A stretch of 64,000 nucleotides of DNA from Angiostrongylus vasorum (Eukaryota > Nematoda > Chromadorea > Rhabditida > Metastrongylidae). Location: contig JADANN010000251.1 in the NCBI GenBank assembly GCA_018806985.1, positions 1,759,501-1,823,500 of the forward strand. The letters run 5' to 3'. A program made the translations under genes and the position numbers. The notes under the pieces were generated by a model that ran no database searches, was not told the DNA's origin, and saw nothing but the letters and a program-made list of their open reading frames with translations. Of the stretch, positions 45,418 to 56,634 are shown one piece after another (position 1 is the stretch's first letter; the number at the start of each line of letters is the position of its first letter).

Positions 45418-45765
45418 AGAGCGGGTGGCATAGTGGTAGGGATTTTGATTGTCATGATCGATCATCTCTCAGTGCTTGGTTCGTCTCCGCCCAACGCTCA
45501 GGAGACCTTTCATCCTCCCATGGTCTAGTAATTGGTTCCGTACTCTTCTGGGAATCCTAGTGCGGTTATCTCAGGACTTCAGAGAGAATAAACTCAACCA
45601 GTATTCAACGACATTCATAACGAGATGAAAATTCTTAAGGACCAGCCGAACACACACGCAAAAAGCTAGAAGATCTTCGTGGATGATGGTTGGGAGGAAA
45701 TGAATTGAGTGCATGAAGTGTTGGGATCCGCACAGTACATGTGAGAGTGCTCTTATTTCAGGTGT
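45418..45765 (+). repeat. SINE family C, full-length copy
   Basis: Head agcgggtggcatagtggtag, then gtgcttggttcgtctccgcc. Body cttctgggaatcctagtgcg. Tail aagtgttgggatccgcacag. Confidence 0.8.
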
Positions 45766-46091
45766 GGCCAAAACCAGTTACACGCTTCGGTGGGCATATC
45801 TTATCTCCTAATGTGCTCTATCAATTGAGGTGAAGATTGTCGGAATCTAAAATTCTTCCTAACAAGCCACGAGCCCTTCTGTTTCACCCATTAGCAGAAG
45901 TTATCGAAAACAATTGATAAACAAGCATCATCCCCCCATGTATGGTTTACAAATTTCTATTCTTAATTAGTAATTCACTATATTGCTATTTCCAAGTGCT
46001 ATTATTAGCCGTGGTTATAGTATGACATAGGTGGTTACGGCAAAAACCGACGGCCCAACATAAAATACTTTCGAATACTGATAGCAATGTT
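45766..46091. other. Stretch with no recognised feature
   Basis: About 325 bp, AT-rich; nothing recognised. Confidence 0.4.
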
Positions 46092-46652
46092 AACCTTTTT
46101 TACTTACTGCCTACTCTTTTTGATGGCAGGGTATATTGCGAAATATAACCTCAACGAAGCTGAGATATTTGCAAAACTCTGGACCGCAGGTGCCTATGGT
46201 GGGGAACGAACGCGCTATTGTTCTTTCCGGGGAGTAACGCGTTCACCACCACACCATGCGGGTCCTTCGTTTCGCTTGTCTGGGCTCTCCAGATCAATCC
46301 CGTTGACGGGTGATTGCTGATGGCAAAAGATCGGTAGAACTAGCTGAGAGATTTGCAAATATCTCAGCTTCGTTGAAGTTATATTTCGCAATATACCTTG
46401 CCATTAAAAAGAATGGGCAGTAAATAGAAAAGGTTAAAATTGTGATTATAACTATAGCCTCAGCTTAACTGGGTTCAATGCCGATTTGGGCTCCCCAGAT
46501 CAATCCCGTTTACGGGTGATTGCTGATGGCAAAAAGATTGATAGAACTAGCTGAGAGACAGGCGAAACGAAGGACCCGCATGGTGTGGTGGTGAACGCGT
46601 CACTACCCGGAAAGCACAATAGCGCGTTCGTTCCCCACCATAGACACTGATA
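46092..46652. repeat. Family E composite: one inverted copy plus one direct copy
   Basis: The reverse E half at 46092-46325 (tactgcctactctttttgatgg start, then ttgcaaaactctggaccgca) is joined to a forward tail at about 46345-46440. That tail repeats gcaaatatctcagcttcgtt, then tatattgcgaaatataacc in mirror, making a foldback of roughly 350 bp. A second forward head and core follow at 46455-46652. The head motif cccgttgacgggtgattgct occurs twice, with cccgtttacggg in the second. Confidence 0.75.
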
Positions 46653-47689
46653 GCAATGTGTTTGGCTGGTGTACTATAGTTAAATATAGCAAGCAGTAGC
46701 AGATATACCTCTAGATCGAAAAGGCAAACCGTTTTCCGTAACGTTGTAGTGTTCTCAACTCCGCTTCTCCAGCTATCGGAAATTTGTCGTTACTGCTGAA
46801 AACTAAAGGATTGTTCGTCATTTGTGGTGTTTGAATCCGGACGAGTTCTAGCATTTGGACACCTGCCACAAAACCTGGCGCCGTCCCAAGCCGCCAAATT
46901 TGAGTGCTGGGGTTTCTGTGTTACCTTGATAATCCCACTTCTACTGAATTTTTAAAGGCTCTGATGAAATTAGTTCATTATCTACGATTTTTGTGACTAT
47001 TACTTTAACGCTATAGACTGAAAAGTTTTTTTTCCCTTTACTAAATCTGGTTTTGATTTGCATGCCACAATTTGTACTCATCTCTAATGAATCGGTGTCT
47101 TCTAAACATATGAAGGGCTTGTAGCACTTGAACTCTCTCTACTTTAAGCCAATTTAACCAAAATCTGCAAGATCTCTAGCTTTTCTGTCGTGTTTTCCGG
47201 CTCATTCTCATTTAGATTCTACATTTTTTTGACAAAATGCGTCTGAATGTTCATGTAGAAGAGTGAGACCAGTTGCCGTTTTCTTTTTCCCAACAATTGT
47301 TCTTGCATCACTTCTGCCGATACCAAATTTGACTAAAAGCTTCTCTTACAGTTTTTTTTGCTAACTGACTACCACTATTCCGATCAAGTGGATTCTTCGC
47401 TGGACTAGGCTCTCTGCCAATGAAACACCTTTTAACCTGTTATACGAATAAGTGCCTTCCCTTTCGTACTAGCATCTTGGAAGGGAAAAGAACGAGGATT
47501 TTTTGTGAGCAAATTGCGCTAAGTGTAAATATTGTGGAAAAAATATATTAAGTAAAGATGTGAACTTCTGAATAACCGAATTCAAAAGGTCGGTGGCAGA
47601 ATTCTATTAAATGTGCTATTTCTTTTTTTTGAAAGCTTTCCACACCACCACTCTAGAAATTGCCGTGACCGCGTTGGTTTTTTACTTTT
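46653..47689. other. Stretch with no recognised feature
   Basis: About 1 kb, AT-rich; no convincing exon, repeat or RNA. Confidence 0.4.
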
Positions 47690-47985
47690 CAAGATTCCAT
47701 TTATTTTGCACGACGCATCTTCACAACCCCAATAGTTCTTGCAAGTGACCTGTTTCCTCTCACCGACCATTTACGGAGGTCTCCGAACTTTTTCGTATGG
47801 GTTCGATCGCTGCTTGAAGATTTTCTTCTTCTTTACGAATGTCATTGAATACTAAAAGTGAATTTCCTCTGGAATCCTGGAACAGTCGTGCTAGGCCGTT
47901 TCCGGGTCTTCATCACAGACGGTCGCTAGCCTTTGTGAATCGTAGGGTGATTCTCTCAGGCAAATTTGGCACCAATTTATTTTTA
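47690..47985 (-). repeat. SINE family C, diverged copy
   Basis: Reverse blocks: acgacgcatcttcacaaccc, gggttcgatcgctgcttgaa, tggaatcctggaacagtcgt, then caggcaaatttggcaccaat. Confidence 0.55.
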
Positions 47986-48355
47986 AAACAAAAAATGGGT
48001 ATATTTGCGGAAAAACCTATTTTAATCGTTAACAAGTCTTTGTAGAAGCCTTTGCTGTTTTTTCATCAACTGATCAGATTGTGACTCTCACAGTAAAGTG
48101 CAGTGGTTATAGTGTTGTGAAATGATCTCGAACATTCTTACTGAATATGCCGGTAGCTTATCTAGTGCCGAATGAAACTGATAGATGGTCTGGTGTAAGT
48201 TATGACAAATTAGTAGGAGGCAAATAAATTTTTCCATTTGAAGACGCAAAAGTGTGCCGACACTCATTTTCCGTTAACGACGGACTCTCTCGTTGTCCGA
48301 TCTATGTAACCTCGCTTTGTCTGGAATAGACCAAGAAATACCGTTCTGGATTGTC

Positions 48356-48668
48356 AAGCTAACACGAGGTTGATAGAGGGATTTATTCTGGCTGACGTCG
48401 ACATCTTCTTCTTCATCAGAGATGGTGATCTGGTCCACAACTGTTTGTCTTCTCGATGTGACATCTTCGTCTTCGAATCGAGTTGGATGTTCCTCAGTGG
48501 AGCATTTCTCAAATGAAGCATACTCACCCGGCGATGCTCTTTTATAGAGGACGATTTTGGTTGCTATGATTGTCCAGTGATAACAACTTGTGTTCCTGGA
48601 CAGTCCACCCTGCAGATGTCGATATCATTATAAGTTACCACAGAACGCGATAATATTTCAAACACCGA
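48356..48668 (-). repeat. Repeat family H, long copy 2
   Basis: Co-linear with 8222-8576: aagctaacacgaggttgata end, the minus-strand core CTCTGATGA-N13-GACGTCAGCC, then tgattgtccagtgataacaa, ccaccctgcagatgtcgata and tcattataagt. It has intact CTGATGA but has lost GAAAC. Confidence 0.65.
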
Positions 48669-48675
48669 TTTCAAC

Positions 48676-48892
48676 TTCAATGATGTTGAGATATTTGCAA
48701 AACTCCTGACCGCAGGTGTCTGCAGTGGGGAACGAAAGCGCTATTGTCCTTTCCGGGGAGTAACGCGTTCAGCAACACACCATACGGGTCCTTCGTTTCA
48801 CCTATCTCTTAGCTAGTTCTATCGATCTCTGCTATCAGCAATCACTCGTCAGCGGAATTGACCTAGGGATCCCAAATCGGCAACAAAGTTTA
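48676..48892 (-). repeat. Repeat family E copy
   Basis: Reverse family E: gttgagatatttgcaaaact, ggtgtctgcagtggggaacg, ccttcgtttcacctatctct, then cactcgtcagcggaattgac. It sits directly between two family H copies. Confidence 0.75.
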
Positions 48893-48949
48893 TTTTAAGC
48901 TTCGTATTAATAATTAACATTTGTTTAGATTGTTCAGCTTACACCACGT

Positions 48950-49074
48950 TGATAAATAAACTTTATTGGCCATCTGTGGATCATCGACTCGGATCATCTG
49001 CTCTGATGAAGGTGAGGACGTCGAAACGTTAGCCGAAACAAATTTCTCTATCAATTTCGTGTTAGCTTGGCTAT
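48950..49074 (+). repeat. Repeat family H, best hammerhead-like core
   Basis: At 49000-49034 the plus strand reads GCT, CTGATGA, a 13-nt insert ending GACGTC, GAAAC, GTT, AGCC. It is followed by the family end atcaatttcgtgttagctt. GCT/AGC can pair as a stem I. The 13-nt insert shows no good stem II, so an active ribozyme is doubtful. Confidence 0.65.
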
Positions 49075-49330
49075 CGAAGAAAGTATTGATTATTGCTGCC
49101 GAGGTTAAACGACCATCGGTTTGAAAACCATTGTTCAAGTAGTACTCTTCGTGTTTATCTTATTGTAAAGGCTGACTACTGACAAAGATTTCAATGAATT
49201 CGACATCGTTTCATTGAGTTGAAAGACCATCAGAGTGTGATCTTGTGGTATCTACTGCTCTACAATTTGTCGTGCTCATTCATTCCTCGTTTGTCATCTT
49301 CCTCCTTTCTTTGACTTACTACTGGTTAAT

Positions 49331-49717
49331 CCTCCCAATGGTTTATTGCCTCATCGTGGATGGGAGGTGTTCCTGGGTGTCGGACTGTGATGTACAGCGG
49401 GGGGATTCGTCCCCACGGCAGGGTTTCCCAAGCTGAGTCCGGCGTTTCGATCAGGAAGCCTAGCTAAGAGTAAACCAATATTAGGATCCACCACCGTCCT
49501 GGTATGAAAGTCACATGGTGGCAAATCTCCCTCTGATCCACAAGGGCTGCGAGTACCTGTCGTAGTGACGACCTGTGGCAGACTTTGGCCAGGCCGTCCT
49601 CGGCATTCCGGGAACCACGTTGGCTTAACCAGCAAATCTCCGAAAAATGGTGATTATGCTGGGGCCCGCACAACTAGTGAGGACGAGCCGTTCAAATATC
49701 AACTATCAAGCAAGTAC
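49331..49717 (+). repeat. Repeat family A, full-length copy
   Basis: cctcccaatggtttattgcc through gcctagctaagagtaaacca and gacctgtggcagactttggc, ending gacgagccgttcaaatatca. Confidence 0.85.
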
Positions 49718-49989
49718 TACTGATTAGTTTTGCTCTATTCCTTAAAGTTTTTTTCGCTTTTTCCTCAAGCAACCCACCCAAAAAATCGAATTTTTAATGA
49801 TGCTTCAAATAATACTCCTCTCCTCCCTTTGTTCTAATTTCTTTCTTTTTGCAGCTTTTCAGCGGTTACAATAGAAAGTCCAAGTCATCGCTCTTTATCT
49901 ACCTTTTCATATTTTCATCAGTCAGCGATAGAAAGTATTAATAGACTTCGATAGTTCAATTCTCTTTTTTCTGCCCTACATAAGTAAAA

Positions 49990-50273
49990 GGGCGCGTATG
50001 GCGCAGTGGTAGGAGACGCCTAGCAACACACACGTGAAATCAATCCCCGTTCCCATGGCCCACCAAGCCCTCCATCCTTCGGGGGCCGGCAAATTGGTAC
50101 CAGACCGGTCTGCGAGGATAGCAGCACAGGCTCAATTCATCGGTAGACCAGTGCGAGTCATTGTAAAGGCCAGATATGCATTAACTCACCTCCAACGATA
50201 CTTTAATGAAGCCGAATGCATGACGCATTCCTCAGGGATTGATCAACGCCGAGAGCTTCATCCTTTTTTTTTA
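49990..50273 (+). repeat. SINE family B, near-complete copy
   Basis: ggcgcgtatggcgcagtggt head with A-box, acgtgaaatcaatccccgtt B-box region, ggccggcaaattggtaccag, and tail gattgatcaacgccgagagc followed by a T run. Confidence 0.85.
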
Positions 50274-50750
50274 CATAAGTGGGAATTACAGCGCTCTTTT
50301 GGAAAACCTGATATTGTGGGCAGAAATGTTAGAGCGCACTTTCTGTTCTATTGACAAACAAAAGGTTGTTTCACCTTTCTGTTCCCGTCCGTTTTTTTCT
50401 GTATGGTCACGGCATACATAGTCTTTCATGGGAACTTGGTCTTTTGTCGTCTTTTGTCATTCCAACAAAGGAAAAAACACAAAAGCTTTAAGTCAATCGA
50501 ATTCTTCGCTGATAACTTTGAAAAAAAACGCTACAAGTCGTTCATCTGCAGGCGGATTGGTGAACTGTAGTCCGTCACTTTCTTCAAGCGCTCCAATAGT
50601 CCTGCTTCATCAAAAATGTGGTCTCTTGTGCAAGAATTTGTCTTGGCCCTGTAGATGAGTACCAGTTACATGTTTTTGAACAGACTCAATCAACGTTGTG
50701 CGCTGCTATGCTAATAAAAATAAGTAGTCAACATTTCCTTGGCGTTAATA

Positions 50751-50902
50751 GTGGGGCAGACTTTGGGCAGGCTGTCCTAGGGACTCCAGGGAAACACAAT
50801 GGCTCCAGCCAAAACTAGCCAACTCCCAGCGAAACTCCGAAAAGTGGAGAATGTGCTCTGGCCCGTAAAACCAGTAAGGAAGGGCTGTCCAAGGTCCAAG
50901 TG
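50751..50902 (+). repeat. Repeat family A, 5'-truncated copy
   Basis: Only the 3' part: gtggggcagactttgggcag to ggaagggctgtccaaggtcc, with a small insertion (agccaaaactagccaactcc). Confidence 0.7.
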
Positions 50903-50937
50903 ATATTTTAATGATACCATGTTAATGTTTTACGTTT

Positions 50938-51312
50938 TATTTTTCTGCCTACTATAGTTTCCACGGCAGGGTCCTAAGCGACAATAATATTTCAGCAACA
51001 CTGGTTGCATTTCGCTTAGTAGCCTGCCGTGAAAACTATAGCAGGCAGAAAATAAAAAAGTAAAACATTGTGATTTCAGCTACAGCCTCAGCTTAACTAG
51101 GTTCAATGCCGATGTGGGCTCCCCAGATCAAGCCAGTTGACGAGTGATTGCTGATGGCGCTGATCGATAGAACTAGCTGAGAGACAGGCGAAACGAAGGA
51201 CCCGCATGGTGTGGTGATGAAAGCGTTACTCCCCGGAAAGGACAATAGCGCGTTCGTTTCCTACCTTAGACACCTGGGGTACAGAGTTTTGCAAATATCT
51301 CAGCAACATTGC
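50938..51312 (+). repeat. Family E copy with a ~45-bp terminal foldback
   Basis: Left arm 50938-50981 (ttctgcctactatagtttcc, then acggcaggg) pairs with right arm 51010-51055 (cctgccgtgaaaactatagc, then aggcagaa), with a ~28-bp loop. A complete forward E unit follows: cagcctcagcttaactaggt, gagacaggcgaaacgaagga, ending ttttgcaaatatctcagcaa. Confidence 0.8.
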
Positions 51313-53041
51313 GGTACCATCTTATCCTATTTCGCTTCTTTAAATTATTCATCAAACAAAAAGTGATGACTGTATAGCTTACTAACCTTTGTAAACGTCT
51401 TTTATCCATGTTTAAGATCATGAACTCCTTTCTTCCTTTTTATTCATTCTTAATCCTTATTTCATCCTTTCTTGCATGCTTTTTAGCAAAGGATGGAAAT
51501 TTATCGGTCTGATGTTCATGAGAAATGGGTTTATTTCTGTTTTGGGATTTCGGTGTCCTGTAGCTACCCTCATTCATAATAGAAAGCTCACTCCCCCGAA
51601 TAACTCGATTCCAAGGCTGGCGAGAAAGAAGGCGACCTTCAAGAAAGTGTGAAAAGGCATTAAAAACCGGCAAAGGAGACAAGGAACTCCTTACTCTATG
51701 TTAACCTCTTAACGCTGTACTCAGCGTGTCGTTGCGCGCTATCAAAAATCAGATCATGGCATCTCTTTTCATGTAAGAAGGAAAAGAATTGATAAGTTCC
51801 AACTTCTTCTGACGAGGACAAATTGTTGGTATTTTTTTCTACAACAACTAAACAACGAACACGGTGCGCTTTCCGTCTTTTAGGCAAGCAAAACTCACAA
51901 CACAGTTCTGGCTGATAACGTAGAATGGCAACGTAGCCTCAAACTGTTCTGACTGCAAGCTGTTCAAGGTGAAATGTTCAAATATCTGTAGTACTAATCG
52001 AAGAAAAGAAACAAACTTTCCACCCTAAGAAAGACCACTCAGAACTGAATAATGTTGACAAATAGGCGAGATTTCCCTTAAAGGGAAGCAATGGGCGACG
52101 TTGCTACGGACGCTGAGTCGAATGTCGGTCGATGCTGTTTACTCGCCGAATAACAGCTATATGAACGGTGACAGAGACTAAGTATTTGTATGGAGAGAAG
52201 ATTAGTGCTAGCGACAACTGAAGATCGCTTGAGGGACCCGCAAGACATGAAGCCTTTTCCTGTCTTTGGTCAACGGCAGAAATGTATGGACCATAATATG
52301 TTTCCTCTAAGAGCAGCACAGTCTAGTGTCATTGTTCATCTTTTAAGAGCAAAATTAATTCATCTTCAAATTTCTGCTTGCATTGCTCGGCTTCCGAATT
52401 TTAGTTGACGGCACGACGTTGTCAGTTCAAAAGTAGTTACTAAATATAAGCTGAATGCTTATGTGTATGCTTACGTGTGCGTTTGTGTGTGTACGTCTAC
52501 CTGCATGTGCATGTGCAGGTGTGTGCGCGTGTATAGGTACGCGGGCCGGTGCATACGCGTGTCCGATGAGAAGGCAGGTGAGGTTTGCAAAACGCAGAAT
52601 GGCATTTTTGATCCCTTCTTAGATTATCCTAGTATTCTAGATCTCGATCAAGAAATGACCTTTTGATAGTGATTCTTGTCGCTCTGAATCGTTAAGAAAA
52701 AGTCGAACCACCTACAAATACAATTGAAAACCACGACCTAAAAAGAGTTTGTTCTTGCAATTTGCACTCCGTATTTTAGTTTTGGAGATTTGGCAAACTT
52801 CTATGTGACCTTTTCTGATTTCACTAATTCTTCGTCATCATATCCTTAGAATTCATGTGTTTTACACTTTTTTGAAAGGGAACATCATCGGCTTTTTTCA
52901 TTTTTATTTTATTTTCTTGTGGAGAATTCAGTTCTGTATTATGTCATTAGAAACCGGTTTGCTTCATGTTGTTAATTGCTCGGAAATATTCCACATCTTC
53001 AAGTTGTGCACACATATTAATTTACTTCAATCACTGTTAAA
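51313..53041. other. Stretch with no recognised gene
   Basis: Holds a GT-rich run at 52461-52560. A minus-strand frame at 51696-51887 (LSSSEEVGTYQFFSFLHE) looks mildly coding but has no family resemblance or clear splice context. Confidence 0.35.
52461..52560 (+). repeat. GT-rich imperfect microsatellite
   Basis: Alternating purine-pyrimidine run rich in TGTG, with tgcatgtgcatgtgcaggtg in the middle. Confidence 0.7.
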
Positions 53042-53326
53042 GGATAAAAAAGGATGAAGCTCTCGGGTTGTTCTATCGTTGAGAGATGCGCCATGCATTC
53101 GACTTCATTTAGCATCGTTAGAGGTGACTAATGCATATCTGGCTTTTATAATGGCTCGCGGTGGACTATCAATTTATCGAGCCAGTCAGACTATCCTCCT
53201 AGACAAGTCTGGTTCCAATTTGCCGACCCCGGAGGGATGGAAGCCTTGCTGGGCCATGGGCGCGCGGATTGATTGCATGTGTATTGTAGAGCGCCTCCAA
53301 CCATTGCATTACACGCGCCTCTCAGT
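53042..53326 (-). repeat. SINE family B, near-complete copy
   Basis: Reverse B: aaggataaaaaaggatgaag tail, ctggttccaatttgccgacc, ggaagccttgctgggccatg, then cgcctccaaccattgcatta, cacgcgcc head. Confidence 0.8.
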
Positions 53327-53399
53327 TATTGCTAAAAACAATTATCACTGATATATTCCTAGGAGTTTTTGCATAACCATGTTCTTTCTCCACTTGTTT

Positions 53400-55500
53400 C
53401 TATCGCTAGCTTATTACTCGTTCAGGAAATAAGCGATATTTTCCCCTATGGACCACACCGGGCGCGAAGTTGTGACTCCATTATCTGGTCGGCGGTTTCT
53501 TTGAATGACCAGAATGCGGCCTATGCTGCTCTCCTTCTTCTTCCTAATTCCTCCCTTATGTTGTTCTCGATGTATACTGAACGTCCCAGGTACACGTACG
53601 AGGCGGTTTCTGTAATCAGAGAACCATCCAGTTCGATTTCTTTACCTTCGCCCCATGGGTTCTTTACGAACTAAGTCTTCATCCTACTTATGCGCGATTC
53701 AATCTTTTTCTCACTTCGTTGAGCTCATTGAGCATTGTTTCTGCTTCAGTGGCACTCCTCGGAAAAAATGAGGATGTCATCCTCGAAATAAAGATTTTAC
53801 GATAGTTTTCCATCAACGTGTATGCCCTCCTCGTCCCTATCGAGTGACTTCTTTGTGAACAGCTTATAGAGTACACTCAACAAGCGTTCTGAACGGTAGT
53901 TACGAAGCGCCCTTCAGTTACTCGGGTATGATGACAGTGCGCGAGGTCTTCCAGTTGTTTGAGATTTTCTCCTCTGAGGCTAAGATGTCATATAGGTTGG
54001 GAGAAGTACATGTAATTTGTGGCCACCAGCTCTAGGGAAATCGGCGATGTTGTATCGGGTCCTGGCTGTGTGCGTCTCTAGACGCTTTTTATCGCAAATC
54101 AAGCTTTAGAAGATAGAATCCTGGGTGATTTTTTCACCAACAAGGTTCTCGAGGCCAGGGTATTGTAGATTGGCATAAAATGTTTTCGTTACCAACCCCA
54201 TATCATGGCAGGATGTAACGATAACCCCATCTTCGTTCATTAGGGCGGATAGTTGAACATTATTGCGGGCAAAGATCCCGACAGTACCTCAGAATGGGCC
54301 ATTTCTGAGCTGCTTCCAGTAGCTTTTTCTGCCTGTAGCGACATAAATCCTTTTTATAAAGACCTTATATAGCTGGCATCTATTATCAGCCGTGTTTGAT
54401 GTGTTGCAGTAATATCAAGCTTCAGTGTGTCCTTTTCCTTTCGAGTAACTCCTTAGTGGTAGGAGATGAGGTCTCAACTTTTTTGTTTGAGGAACTGAAG
54501 CAAGTTCGGCACTAGTTTTAAGTCCCTCGAGTCCAGCTTGTAGTTCTTGGCCGGGCCATTCTTTGCCTGCCAGTGATATGGGAAGAGGCTTTAAAAAATT
54601 AAAAAGTTGCAAATTGTGGTTTCGACTGCCGCCTCAGCTTACCTGGGTTCAGTGCTGATTTGTGCCCGTCAGATCGCTGCTGTTGATAGGTGATTGCTGG
54701 TGTCATCGATAGGGTAGGAAACTAGCTAAGGGAAATGTGGAACGAAGACTTCGGTGGTGCTGTGGGTAAAATATGAGGCCCGAAAAAGGTAATCGCCTGT
54801 TCAAATCTTGCCTGCAGCCCAAGTTTTGCAAATATCTCAGCATCATTGTGGTTGAATTTCTCATAATATTCTGCCATGGAAAAAAATAGTAAAAAAGCAG
54901 ATAAAAAAGTTTTACACTGTTTTGTTTTTCGACGGGAGTTCTTTTCCAGCTTATGGCCGGAATATCCTGAAGAAGAAGGCTGTGATCAGATCCAGTAGAG
55001 AATCGCGGTACCACTGAGGTGTCAGAAAGGCATTATCACATTCTGTTCGTAAGAATATGATCGATCTCTGCATGAGTCGTGTGATTAGGAGACTCCCATG
55101 TCCATAAGTGATTTTCGCTGCTGTCGAAGAATGAATTTCCATGAAATAGATGCGCTGCAAACAGAAATCTCACGGCACAGTTACGATTCCCATTCCGTTC
55201 TTCTCTTTGTGTTCAGCGCTTATAAATGTGGTTTAGATATCTAATGAGCTCAAGATCTTCTACATCGAACACTGATGAGATGCTTCATTGCTAAGCTTTG
55301 GATGATCAGTCTGGTGGGCATCTAAAAAAGAACTCAGAGTAAAAAACTGTTGGCCAAAAAGCAGACAATAAGGCTCTAAAGATGGTAACCGAACAACACG
55401 ATGATTGCCAATTTTATGGTCAGACTTTTTCAAGAAGGCAATCAATGAATGAAGATGATAACGCTCTTCATGTTCCACGATCAAGCTAAGCAAACGAGCA
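53400..55500 (-). mobile_element. RTE-type retrotransposon R2, interrupted by a family E element (pseudogene)
   Basis: Read on the minus strand from 55500 down, the endonuclease end comes first: FHGNSF/SSTAAKITYGHGS frames near 55100, then RFSTGSDHSLLL near 54985 with the SDH motif. After the insertion at about 54600-54925 come AELASVPQT and then a run of broken RT frames. RSATEAETMLNELNEV (after the catalytic loop), a KNPWGEGKEIELDGSLI block and TASYVYLGRS with RRRRAAYAAFWSFKE follow at 53460-53640. The RT core is largely missing, and there are many stops. It is of the same subfamily as 35573-37835. Confidence 0.65.
54600..54925 (+). repeat. Family E element nested in the R2 retrotransposon
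   Basis: cgcctcagcttacctgggtt head, tagctaagggaaatgtggaa core, aagttttgcaaatatctcag, then taatattctgccatggaaaa and an A-rich end. More diverged than most E copies. R2 sequence flanks it on both sides. Confidence 0.7.
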
Positions 55501-55942
55501 CCTCTTAGAGTCCGCTCGATTTATCAGATGATTACGAGGAGAACATCTGATACAGATCAACTCATTTGATGATTTGAAGATCTGAGGATAGCCGGAAACG
55601 AGAGACCTGAAAAATTGGAACAAGTAAAGTTGCCGCCTTGAAAAAGACCTTTATGGGACCAAACACGCCGTAGAGGTATCTATGGAACTGCAAAGAAATG
55701 AATGATAAGGAAAGGCAGAACGAGATAGGTTGTCAAGGAAAGAACGTTCCTCAATGATTACAAAGTGCTTGTCACTGCGTATAGAAGAATGAGAAACGCA
55801 GGGATTCTCAAGGAGGAAGTAAGGCTTTCAGTTTAAGGCACATTTGGTGCAGAGTTCTAGGAATCATTGTTAAAAATGACCTAGGAATCTTTAAAAATTA
55901 TCTAATTATCTTAAATACAACTAATAAAATGCAACATAGATA
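55501..55942. other. Stretch with no recognised feature
   Basis: May be the decayed 5' end of the R2 element to the left. No motif supports this. Confidence 0.3.
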
Positions 55943-55943
55943 G

Positions 55944-56200
55944 GAGCCATATGTAGCGCAGTGGTTAAAGGTGCCCTGTAATGTACTTGATTCATCGATC
56001 TAACCCACGTGTCGATATAATCAAGGCCGTTCTTATCCTTCCAGTGAGAATTAGCGTTGTCTATGAGGATAAAAAACACTAAACATATTCATCTGTAGGC
56101 TAACGCAAGTCACTATGTGGGTCAAATATTCATTCAATCATCTCCGTGGCTCTAAGAATGGAGTTGCATGCATGGGGCATCTCTCTAAGAACTAGCCAAT
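55944..56200 (+). repeat. SINE family B, diverged copy
   Basis: Head atatgtagcgcagtggttaa, then gttaaaggtgccctgtaatg. Middle tgagaattagcgttgtctat. Tail gagttgcatgcatggggcat. Confidence 0.65.
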
Positions 56201-56384
56201 GCAGTACGCGTCTTCCTGGAGTACCATGTAAATACACGAGAACTGATCCCATATCATTTGGTTATACTCTTTACTCCGTATGAACCATTTTGTAGAATGT
56301 TTTCGACATTCTGGTGGATATTCGTCTTTGTTAAAGGTACGGAGAAATTTTCGTTATTGCAGTCTTCATTTTCTTTTTACACAA

Positions 56385-56634
56385 AGGATAAAGGATAAAG
56401 CTCTCGGCATTGATCAATCCATGAGAGATGCGCCTTTCATTCGACTTCATCAGGATTCGCTGGAGGTGATTCAATGCACATCTGGCTCTTACAATTGCTC
56501 ATGGTGGCCTACGGATCAAGTCTGGCACCAATTTGCCGTCCCCGGAGAGATGGAAGGCTTAGGGAGCCACGGGCATTGGCACAGATCCCGTGTGTTGCAG
56601 GGAGCCTCCGACCACTACGCCATACGCACCCTTA
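56385..56634 (-). repeat. SINE family B copy with (AGGATAA) tail
   Basis: The tail is two units of AAAGGATA on the plus strand, followed by aagctctcggcattgatcaa, ggcaccaatttgccgtcccc and the head cctccgaccactacgccata. Confidence 0.8.
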
